Assembly (NCBI GenBank): GCA_051867655.1 | Contig: JBJDYV010000101.1 | Coordinates: forward strand, 1 to 5,736 | Direction: 5' to 3' | DNA: 5,736 bases | Source of the DNA: JAJPXI01 sp051867655 | GTDB taxonomy: Bacteria; Bacillota; Clostridia; Oscillospirales; Oscillospiraceae | In this document: piece after piece, positions 1 to 5,736 of the stretch | How positions within the stretch are numbered: the stretch's first letter is position 1 | Layout: every line of letters begins with the position of its first letter | Program-made: the position numbers and the translations under genes | Notes under the pieces: generated by a model | Database searches by the model: none | What the model was told of the DNA's origin: nothing | What the model saw: the letters and a program-made list of their open reading frames with translations, nothing else

Positions 1-130
1 AAAAGGACAGCTCGTCCGGCGAGAGCCGGAAGCGGAATGGGGTGAGATGCCCCGCGAGTGGGTCACTGTGATACCTTTTTGAAAAGGTTAAGTCAGATAC
101 GCCAGAGCTGATGCCTGTATCCTGCCTACA
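1..130 (+). ncRNA. Cobalamin (B12) riboswitch aptamer, 5' end cut off by the window edge
   Basis: Cis-acting RNA that binds a cobalamin and controls the downstream operon. The recognisable core runs in the expected order: a P3-like hairpin CCGGC-GAGA-GCCGG (16-29); the conserved GGAAT...GGTGAGAT...CCCC segment (34-53), with a GGGG/CCCC stem; the GTCACTGTGAT segment (62-72); a short hairpin ACCTTT-TTGA-AAAGGT (73-88); and the B12-box-like AAGTCAGATAC (90-100). These match the family consensus (GGAATnnGGTG, CACTGTGAT, AAGYCAGgATAC). The 5' strand of P1 and part of P2 lie upstream of base 1, so the aptamer is partial here. The right boundary is approximate because the P1 3' strand and P13 cannot be fixed without the missing part. 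It sits directly upstream of mutA with no gene between, so it should govern mutA-mutB-meaB. Whether ligand turns expression on or off is not shown by the sequence. Confidence 0.9.
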
Positions 131-173
131 CTGGGGTCGAATGCATATATATTTATCTGTATATGTCTACTTT

Positions 174-209
174 ATCCGCACGGTCTTTGCAGGCTGTGCG
201 GATTTTTTT
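174..209 (+). terminator. Intrinsic terminator in the leader, likely riboswitch expression platform
   Basis: A perfect 8-bp stem (ATCCGCAC at 174-181 with GTGCGGAT at 196-203) can be extended by G182-T195 and G183-C194, leaving a loop of about 10 nt. A run of seven T (203-209) follows at once, the standard form of a Rho-independent terminator. It lies between the cobalamin riboswitch and the mutA start, with no gene end nearby for it to serve on the plus strand, so conditional termination of the operon is its natural role. Possible competing pairings are short: GCGGA (32-36) with TCCGC (175-179), and CCTGC (121-125) with the loop segment GCAGG (189-193). I could not identify a convincing long antiterminator. 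Confidence 0.82.
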
Positions 210-218
210 GTGGGTACT

Positions 219-243
219 CCGGCGGAAGCCTGCCTTCGGCCGG
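219..243 (+). other. Stable leader hairpin between terminator and mutA ribosome-binding site
   Basis: CCGGC (219-223) pairs with GCCGG (239-243). After one G-G mismatch, GAAG (225-228) pairs with CTTC (234-237), leaving the loop CCTGC. No T-tract follows directly, only a run of five T about ten bases downstream, so it is not a standard terminator. It ends about 20 nt before the mutA Shine-Dalgarno. Its loop region AGCCTGC (227-233) is a perfect complement of GCAGGCT (189-195) in the terminator loop. It could be a 5'-end stabiliser of the read-through transcript, a second regulatory element, or fortuitous. Confidence 0.45.
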
Positions 244-274
244 GTGACAATATTTTTGAAAGTGAGGAAAGCGC

Positions 275-2431
275 ATGAACAGTGAAGAAAGCGGGAAGAG
301 GATCTTAAACCCGGTATCCTTTGACGAATTTGAGCCGCCCAGTTACGAGGAGTGGAAAGAGGCGGCCGTTACGGCCCTGAAGGGCGCGCCCTTTGATAAG
401 AAAATGTATACCAAGACCTATGAGGGGATCACGCTGGAGCCCATCTATACGCTGAACGACGCGAAGCTGGATGGACCGCAGACACAGCCCCCGGGCTGTG
501 CTCCCTATGTCCGCGGGATCGACGCGGCGGGCTACATGGCGCAGCCGTGGAAAATTTCCCAGTATGTGAACGCTGTGCTCCCCGAGGATGCCAACCGGAT
601 CCTGAAGGAGGAGCTTGACCGCGGCAACGAGACGGTCCATCTCAGCCTGAACCCTTCGACCCTGGGCTGCCGGAACGAGTTGGACCCCGCGGATCGGATG
701 GGCGTGCATCTTGCCACGCTGCGTGATCTGAACACCGCCCTGGACGGGGTCGATCTGCGCGAGCACCCGGTCCAGCTGTATTGCGGGCCGAGCGCGGTTC
801 CGATGCTGGGCATGCTCCTGGCCCGCGCCAGGGAAAAGGGGGAGGCGGAACAGCTTTCGCGCTATTCCGGCTACATCGGAGCCGATCCCCTGGGATTCCT
901 GGCCCAGAACGGCTCTCTGCCCTGCCCGCTGGATTTCCTCTATGATGAAATGGCGCTTGTAATCCAGTGGAGCAAGGAAAACCTGCCTGACTGCAAAACG
1001 ATCCTGATCCGCAGCGACTGCTACCACAACGGCGGCGCAAATGACGTGCAGGAGGTGGCGTACTGCATTTCCACCGCCATCCAGTACATCAACGCCATGC
1101 AGCTGCGGGGACTGGAGATCGGGGAGATCGCGCAGCAGATCGCGTTTTCGTTCTCCCTCGGCGCCAACTTCTTCATGGAGATCGCAAAGCTGCGCGCTGT
1201 CCGCAAGATCTGGGCGGAGGTCATCGCCTCCTACGGCGGCGATGAAGAGGCGCAGAAGATCTGCGTTCTGGCCCGCACCTCGGCGTTCACCACGACCGCT
1301 CTGGACCCCTATGTCAACGTGCTGCGCGCCAGCACGCAGACGTTCTCCGGTGTTGTGGGCGGAATTCAGGGCCTGTCCGTGACCCCCTTCGACGAGGCCG
1401 TGCGGGAGAGCAACGTGCAGTCCCGCCGGATCGCCCGCAACATTCAGCTGATGTTCCAGAACGAATTCAATATGCTGCAGCCCGTGGACCCCGCGGGCGG
1501 TTCCTGGTATGTGGAAAGCCTGACCGAGCAGCTGGGGCAGGCGATCTGGGCGCAGGTGCAGCAGACCGAGGGAGATGGCGGCATCCTGGAGCAGCTGAAG
1601 AGCGGCGCCGTGCAGGAGTCAGTGGAGAAGATCCTGCGCGAGCGCTATCAAAAGCTGGCTACACGCGCGGACCGGGCCGTGGGCTGCAACATGTACGCCA
1701 ATATGCTGGAGACTCCGCTGGAAAAGAATGAGCGCAGCCCGGAGGAACTGGTGGAGCTGCGGGCGCAGGCCTTGGACGAATACTTTGCCGATACGGATAC
1801 CTTGCCCTGCCTGACCTGGCTTCAGAAGATCCCCGCCTGCATCAGCGGCGAGCCGGACGACTTCATGTCCGCCGTGACGGAGGCGTTCCTGGGCGGCGCC
1901 ACGCTCCAGCAGGTGCGGGAAGCGCTCAACGACGGCTTTGACGGAGAGGATACGGTCACGCCGATCAAGCAGGCGCGCTGGACTGAGCCCTTTGAGACCC
2001 TGCGCCGCAAGACGGAGCAGTATGAGCAGGAGACCGGAAAGACGGTCAACATTTTCCTGGCGAACATGGGCCCCGTCACCCAGCACAAGGCCCGCGCCGA
2101 CTTTATCACCGGCTTTATGGAGGTCGGGCACTTCAAGGTGTTGGGCAACAACGGCTTCCCCACCGTGGAAGAGGCGGCTCAGGCCGCGATCGACGCCCCG
2201 GCGCAGGTCATCGTGATCTGCTCCAGCGACCCGACCTATCCCGAGCTGGTCCCGCCGCTGGCCCACCTGATCAAGCAGGGAAAGCCGCAGGCGACGGTCT
2301 ATCTGGCCGGCGCTCCCGCGCCGGAGTACAAGGACGCCTATCTGGAGGCCGGCGTGGATGACTTTATCCATGTGAAGTCGAACTGCCTTGCGATGTTGAC
2401 GGCGATCCAGCAGAAGGAGGGGATCAACTGA
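275..2431 (+). CDS. mutA: Methylmalonyl-CoA mutase small (beta) subunit, non-catalytic
   Basis: Partner subunit of the heterodimeric adenosylcobalamin-dependent mutase that interconverts methylmalonyl-CoA and succinyl-CoA in the cytoplasm. The 718-residue chain is collinear with MutB. It has an N-terminal arm (about 1-75), a degenerate substrate-binding TIM barrel (about 80-430; markers GANFFMEIAKLRAVR at 296-310 and VDPAGGSWYVE at 404-414), a helical linker (about 430-585) and a C-terminal cobalamin-type fold (about 590-710). The cobalamin motif is lost: where MutB has MGQDGHDRG, this chain reads MGPVTQHKA (598-606). The active-site RQY of MutB is also replaced, by SQY at 95-97. Both changes are typical of the non-catalytic MutA subunit. 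It is longer than the Propionibacterium MutA (638 aa, from memory). The ATG at 275 is chosen because GAGG (264-267) lies 7 nt upstream. It is the first gene after the riboswitch and terminator, and its stop overlaps the mutB start by one base. Confidence 0.95.
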   Translation: MNSEESGKRILNPVSFDEFEPPSYEEWKEAAVTALKGAPFDKKMYTKTYEGITLEPIYTLNDAKLDGPQTQPPGCAPYVRGIDAAGYMAQPWKISQYVNAVLPEDANRILKEELDRGNETVHLSLNPSTLGCRNELDPADRMGVHLATLRDLNTALDGVDLREHPVQLYCGPSAVPMLGMLLARAREKGEAEQLSRYSGYIGADPLGFLAQNGSLPCPLDFLYDEMALVIQWSKENLPDCKTILIRSDCYHNGGANDVQEVAYCISTAIQYINAMQLRGLEIGEIAQQIAFSFSLGANFFMEIAKLRAVRKIWAEVIASYGGDEEAQKICVLARTSAFTTTALDPYVNVLRASTQTFSGVVGGIQGLSVTPFDEAVRESNVQSRRIARNIQLMFQNEFNMLQPVDPAGGSWYVESLTEQLGQAIWAQVQQTEGDGGILEQLKSGAVQESVEKILRERYQKLATRADRAVGCNMYANMLETPLEKNERSPEELVELRAQALDEYFADTDTLPCLTWLQKIPACISGEPDDFMSAVTEAFLGGATLQQVREALNDGFDGEDTVTPIKQARWTEPFETLRRKTEQYEQETGKTVNIFLANMGPVTQHKARADFITGFMEVGHFKVLGNNGFPTVEEAAQAAIDAPAQVIVICSSDPTYPELVPPLAHLIKQGKPQATVYLAGAPAPEYKDAYLEAGVDDFIHVKSNCLAMLTAIQQKEGIN

Positions 2432-4623
2432 TGTATACCAAGCCGAATTTCAGTCAGATGACACTGAAGCAGGACTTCTTTCAAAACGAGAGCATGGAGG
2501 CCTGGCAGAAGAAGATCGAGAAGGAGACCGGAAAGCCTCTGGAGGAGCTGCTGTACCACACCATGGAGCAGATCGACGTCAAGCCCCTCTACACCGGGGA
2601 GGATTACAAAGACGCGACTCATCTGCCCTATATGGCCGGCATTCCTCCGTTCCTGCGCGGGCCCTATCCCACGATGTATGTGACCCGCCCCTGGACCGTG
2701 CGCCAGTACGCCGGTTTCTCCACGGCGGAGGAAAGTAATGCGTTCTACCGGCGCAACCTGGCCGCCGGACAGAAGGGCCTTTCCATCGCCTTCGACCTGG
2801 CGACCCACCGCGGCTATGACTCCGACCACCCCCGCGTGGTCGGCGACGTGGGCAAGGCCGGCGTGGCGGTGGACTCCATCCTGGACATGGAGATCCTGTT
2901 CTCCGGGATCCCGCTGGACCAGATGTCCGTGTCCATGACCATGAACGGCGCGGTGCTTCCCGTCATGGCGTTCTATATCCTGGCGGCGGAGGAACAGGGC
3001 GTGGATAAGTCCGTCCTGTCCGGCACGATCCAGAACGATATTCTGAAGGAATTCATGGTGCGCAATACCTACATCTATCCGCCCGCCGCGTCCATGCGGA
3101 TCATCGGCGATATCTTCGCCTATACGGCAAAGTACATGCCCAAGTTCAACAGCATCAGTATTTCGGGCTACCACATGCAGGAGGCGGGCGCTACCGCGGA
3201 CATCGAGCTGGGTTACACCCTGGCCGACGGCCTGGAGTACATCCGCACCGGTCTGAAGGCCGGCCTGACCATCGACGACTTCGCGCCCCGTCTGTCCTTC
3301 TTCTGGGCCATCGGCAAGAACTATTTCATGGAGATCGCCAAGATGCGCGCGGCCCGGATGCTCTGGGCCAAGATCGTTAAGCAGTTCAACCCGAAGAAGG
3401 AGAAATCCATGGCCCTGCGGACCCACTCCCAGACCTCCGGCTGGAGCCTGACGGCCCAGGACCCCTTCAACAACCTGTCCCGCACCTGCGTGGAAGCCAT
3501 GGCGGCCGCGCTGGGCCACACCCAGTCGCTGCACACCAACGCGCTGGACGAGGCCATCGCTCTGCCCACCGATTTCTCCGCCCGAATCGCGCGTAATACC
3601 CAGCTGTACATCCAGGATGAGACCAGCGTTTGCAAGGTCATCGACCCCTGGGGCGGTTCCTATTATGTGGAGGCCCTGACCGATCAGCTGATCCGCAGCG
3701 CCTGGGCCCACATCCAGGAGGTGGAGGAGCTGGGCGGCATGTCCAAGGCCATCGAGACCGGCCTTCCGAAGATGCGCATCGAAGAAGCCGCCGCCCGCCG
3801 TCAGGCACACATCGACTCCGGCGAGGAAAAGATCCTGGGCCTGAACTCCTACCAGCTGGAGCAGGAAGACCCGCTGGACATTCTGGAGGTGGACAATACC
3901 GCCGTGCGTCAGGCACAGATCGCCCGTCTGGAAAAGCTGCGCGCCAACCGTGACCCCGAGGCGGTGGAGCTGCGGCTGAACGCCCTGACGCGGTCCATGG
4001 AGACTGGGGAGGGGAACCTGCTGGAGCTGGCCGTGGAGGCCGCGCGCGCCCGGGCGAGCCTGGGCGAGATCTCGTACGCCATCGAAAAGGTGTGCGGGCG
4101 GCACAAGGCGGTGATCCGCTCCATTTCCGGCGTGTACAGCAGCGAGTTCTCGGATGACGAGGTCATCAACGAGGTGCGGAAGATGACCGACGAGTTCGAG
4201 CAGCGGGAGGGCCGCCGGCCCCGTATCCTGATCGCCAAGATGGGCCAGGACGGACACGACCGGGGCGCCAAGGTGGTCGGCACGGCCTATGCCGACATGG
4301 GCTTCGACGTGGATGTTGGCCCGCTGTTCCAGACCCCGGAGGAGGTCGCGCAGGACGCAGTGGACAACGACGTGCACATTGTAGGCATGAGTTCGCTGGC
4401 AGCCGGACACAAGACCCTGCTTCCCCAGTTGGTGGAGGAGCTGGAAAAGCGTGGCCGCGGCGATATTATGGTCGTTGCGGGAGGCGTCATCCCCGCCCAG
4501 GACTACGAATTCCTCTATGAGCACGGCGCTTCCTGCATCTTCGGGCCCGGCTCTGTCATCCCGGCGTGCGCAAAAGAGATGCTGGTGAAGCTGAACGAGC
4601 GGCTGGGCGCGGCGGAGAATTGA
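2431..4623 (+). CDS. mutB: Methylmalonyl-CoA mutase large (alpha) subunit, catalytic
   Basis: Catalytic, adenosylcobalamin-binding subunit that carries out the radical rearrangement between (R)-methylmalonyl-CoA and succinyl-CoA. The 730 residues match the usual family length. An N-terminal arm (about 1-75) is followed by the substrate-binding TIM barrel (about 76-420), a linker, and the C-terminal cobalamin domain (about 595-730). The cobalamin motif is intact: D607-G-H609-D-R-G612, with H609 the expected lower axial ligand. Other cobalamin-domain landmarks are SSLAAGH (654-660), GGVIP (684-688) and GPGSVIP (705-711). Substrate-site residues corresponding to Tyr89, Arg207 and His244 of the Propionibacterium enzyme appear as Y93 (RQYAGFST), R211 (RNTYIYPP) and H248 (SGYHMQEAGA). 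That mapping is my alignment by eye from a remembered sequence. The start ATG shares its A with the mutA TGA (TGATG), and a strong AAGGAGG (2414-2420) lies 10 nt upstream, so translation is probably coupled and the subunits made in balance. No key residue appears to be missing. Confidence 0.98.
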   Translation: MYTKPNFSQMTLKQDFFQNESMEAWQKKIEKETGKPLEELLYHTMEQIDVKPLYTGEDYKDATHLPYMAGIPPFLRGPYPTMYVTRPWTVRQYAGFSTAEESNAFYRRNLAAGQKGLSIAFDLATHRGYDSDHPRVVGDVGKAGVAVDSILDMEILFSGIPLDQMSVSMTMNGAVLPVMAFYILAAEEQGVDKSVLSGTIQNDILKEFMVRNTYIYPPAASMRIIGDIFAYTAKYMPKFNSISISGYHMQEAGATADIELGYTLADGLEYIRTGLKAGLTIDDFAPRLSFFWAIGKNYFMEIAKMRAARMLWAKIVKQFNPKKEKSMALRTHSQTSGWSLTAQDPFNNLSRTCVEAMAAALGHTQSLHTNALDEAIALPTDFSARIARNTQLYIQDETSVCKVIDPWGGSYYVEALTDQLIRSAWAHIQEVEELGGMSKAIETGLPKMRIEEAAARRQAHIDSGEEKILGLNSYQLEQEDPLDILEVDNTAVRQAQIARLEKLRANRDPEAVELRLNALTRSMETGEGNLLELAVEAARARASLGEISYAIEKVCGRHKAVIRSISGVYSSEFSDDEVINEVRKMTDEFEQREGRRPRILIAKMGQDGHDRGAKVVGTAYADMGFDVDVGPLFQTPEEVAQDAVDNDVHIVGMSSLAAGHKTLLPQLVEELEKRGRGDIMVVAGGVIPAQDYEFLYEHGASCIFGPGSVIPACAKEMLVKLNERLGAAEN

Positions 4624-4624
4624 G

Positions 4625-5736
4625 ATGGCGGACGTATATCGGCCGGAGTGGGTTCCGGAGAACGCAGGAGAAGGCTTCGCCACGCAGGTGATGCGGGGAA
4701 TCCACGAAGATGAGATTACTGCGGCCAAAGCGCCCAAACCGGTCTGCCGGGCCAGGGAATTGACCGCGCGGGACTATGTGGACGGGATCCTGCGCGGCGA
4801 CCGCATGATCCTGGCGCGGGCCATTACCATCATCGAGAGCAACGCGGCAAAGCACGCGCCGCTTGCCCATGAGATCGTGCAGGAGATCCTTCCGTTCACG
4901 GGAAGATCCTCACGGGTCGGGATCACCGGCGTGCCGGGCGCGGGAAAGAGCACCTTTATCGAGGCGCTGGGCTGTATGCTCTGTGACCGGGGAAAAAAGG
5001 TGGCGGTGCTCGCGGTCGATCCCAGCAGCCCCATCTCCCGGGGCAGCGTGCTCGGGGATAAAACCAGAATGGAGCACCTGTCGCGCCATCCCAATGCCTT
5101 TATCCGCCCCTCGCCATCGGCCGGAAGGCTGGGCGGTGTGGCCCGGAAAAGCCGAGAGACCATCCTGCTGTGCGAGGCCGCCGGTTATGACACGATCCTG
5201 GTGGAGACCGTCGGCGTCGGACAGGGGGAGACCACAGTGCGCTCCATGGTGGACTTCTTCATGGTTTTGGTCATTACCGGCGCCGGGGATGAATTGCAGG
5301 GCATTAAAAAAGGCATCATTGAGCTGGCCGACGCGATCCTGGTCAACAAGGCGGACGGCAATAATCTGCAGAACGCCCTGAATGCGCGGGCGGAATACAA
5401 TCAGGTCCTGCATTATTTGCGCCCGGTCACGGAAGGGTGGCAGCCGAAAGCCTATACCTGTTCTGCGCTGACCGGACAGGGGGTCGGGGACTTCTGGGAC
5501 GTGGTCACATCGTTTGTGGAGAAGATGAACGAGACCGGACAGCTTCAGAAGCGCAGGCGTGAACAGGAGTGGGAGTGGGTGCAGGAGCTGGTCTGGCAGC
5601 ATTTGCAGGACAAGATGAAAAGCAACCCGCGGATCGATGCGTGCCTGCGGGACACGCATGTCAAAATGGACGCCAACGAAATGTCTGCGACCGTGGCGGC
5701 GCAAACCCTGATCGACGCCATGGAAACCGAACTGCA
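4625..5736 (+). CDS. meaB: Methylmalonyl-CoA mutase-associated GTPase MeaB, 3' end cut off
   Basis: G3E-family P-loop GTPase of the MeaB/ArgK/MMAA type, a cytoplasmic chaperone that gates adenosylcobalamin transfer to the mutase and protects it from inactivation. The frame stays open from ATG 4625 to the window edge (370 codons). An N-terminal helical extension (about 1-90) precedes the G domain (about 95-300). That domain carries the Walker A GVPGAGKST (102-110, K108), AVDPSSP (130-136), GSVLGDKTRM (140-149), PSPSAGRLGGVARKSRE (162-178), ETVGVGQGE (194-202), the guanine-specificity motif NKAD (241-244) and the G5-like SAL (280-282). A charged helical C-terminal segment (about 300-370) corresponds to the dimerisation arm. 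The usual family length is about 310-370 residues, so only a few residues are probably missing. GGAG (4614-4617) lies 7 nt before the ATG, and the start is one base after the mutB stop. The usual GQSE reads GQGE here and SSGTLGG reads SAGRLGG, judged from memory of family members. Confidence 0.95.
   Translation, partial: MADVYRPEWVPENAGEGFATQVMRGIHEDEITAAKAPKPVCRARELTARDYVDGILRGDRMILARAITIIESNAAKHAPLAHEIVQEILPFTGRSSRVGITGVPGAGKSTFIEALGCMLCDRGKKVAVLAVDPSSPISRGSVLGDKTRMEHLSRHPNAFIRPSPSAGRLGGVARKSRETILLCEAAGYDTILVETVGVGQGETTVRSMVDFFMVLVITGAGDELQGIKKGIIELADAILVNKADGNNLQNALNARAEYNQVLHYLRPVTEGWQPKAYTCSALTGQGVGDFWDVVTSFVEKMNETGQLQKRRREQEWEWVQELVWQHLQDKMKSNPRIDACLRDTHVKMDANEMSATVAAQTLIDAMETEL

Noticed and set aside
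141..170. AT-rich stretch with TATATAT, considered as an internal promoter
   Set aside because: No TTGACA-like -35 box at proper spacing is visible. The stretch lies between riboswitch and terminator, where a linker or a weak hairpin (CATATA 144-149 with TATATG 160-165) is sufficient explanation.
305..1027. Minus-strand open frame opposite the 5' part of mutA
   Set aside because: It lies wholly inside mutA, has low-complexity Arg/Gln/Gly/Leu composition and resembles no family. It is a shadow of the real gene.
2080..2112. H604 in MutA (TQHKARA), considered as a retained cobalamin ligand
   Set aside because: It is one position out of register with the MutB ligand H609. The surrounding Asp and Gly of DxHxxG are absent, so cobalamin binding by this chain is not supported.
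1619..2371. Minus-strand open frame opposite the 3' part of mutA
   Set aside because: Same reasoning: it is fully antisense to the recognisable MutA linker and C-terminal domain, and no motif is visible in its translation.
2338..4737. Very long (799-codon) open frame on the minus strand opposite mutB
   Set aside because: mutB is unmistakable on the plus strand, with intact motifs along its length. The antisense translation is a Leu/Gly/His/Gln/Val-rich sequence with no recognisable domain, as expected opposite a GC-rich gene with strong third-position bias.
4910..5704. Minus-strand open frame opposite meaB, and a plus-strand frame at 4863-5381
   Set aside because: The plus-strand frame starting at 4625 carries Walker A, NKAD and other MeaB motifs through this interval, so the alternatives are shadows.
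1..5736. CRISPR arrays, tRNA or rRNA genes, insertion sequences, attachment sites
   Set aside because: No direct-repeat array, no cloverleaf or rRNA-like segment, no transposase and no terminal inverted repeats were seen. Apart from the 274-nt leader, the window is continuous coding sequence.

Overview
The window holds the 5' end and most of one plus-strand operon: the 3' part of a cobalamin (vitamin B12) riboswitch, an intrinsic terminator, then three tightly packed genes, mutA, mutB and meaB. Together they encode a heterodimeric adenosylcobalamin-dependent methylmalonyl-CoA mutase and its G-protein chaperone. The GC-rich coding sequence, strong GGAGG-type ribosome-binding sites, intrinsic terminator leader and heterodimeric MutA/MutB arrangement would fit a high-GC anaerobic Firmicute (Clostridia, perhaps Oscillospiraceae-like). 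That placement is an inference from style, and the window has no taxonomic marker gene.

Layout. Positions 1 to about 130 carry the riboswitch core; its 5' P1/P2 strand lies off the left edge. Positions 174-209 form a hairpin plus T-tract terminator, and 219-243 a second strong hairpin without a T-tract. mutA (275-2431) encodes the non-catalytic subunit, which has lost the cobalamin-ligand motif. mutB (2431-4623) overlaps mutA by one base (TGATG) and encodes the catalytic subunit with an intact DxHxxG motif. meaB (4625 to the right edge) starts one base after the mutB stop and is open at the window end, probably lacking only its last few residues. No gene is supported on the minus strand.

How it works together. 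MutA/MutB interconverts methylmalonyl-CoA and succinyl-CoA, the cobalamin-dependent step of the succinate-propionate route. MeaB uses GTP to gate loading and protection of adenosylcobalamin on the mutase. The riboswitch and terminator would tie transcription of the module to intracellular cobalamin. No epimerase, decarboxylase, carboxylase or adenosyltransferase is visible, so the direction of the pathway (propionate production or use) cannot be decided here.

The enzymes are well-known families and I do not see a new system. The part most worth a second look is the leader: a B12 riboswitch with a terminator in front of a B12-dependent enzyme raises the question of its sign (ON or OFF). The leader also contains loop-loop complementarity and an open frame that runs through the terminator into the mutA start codon.
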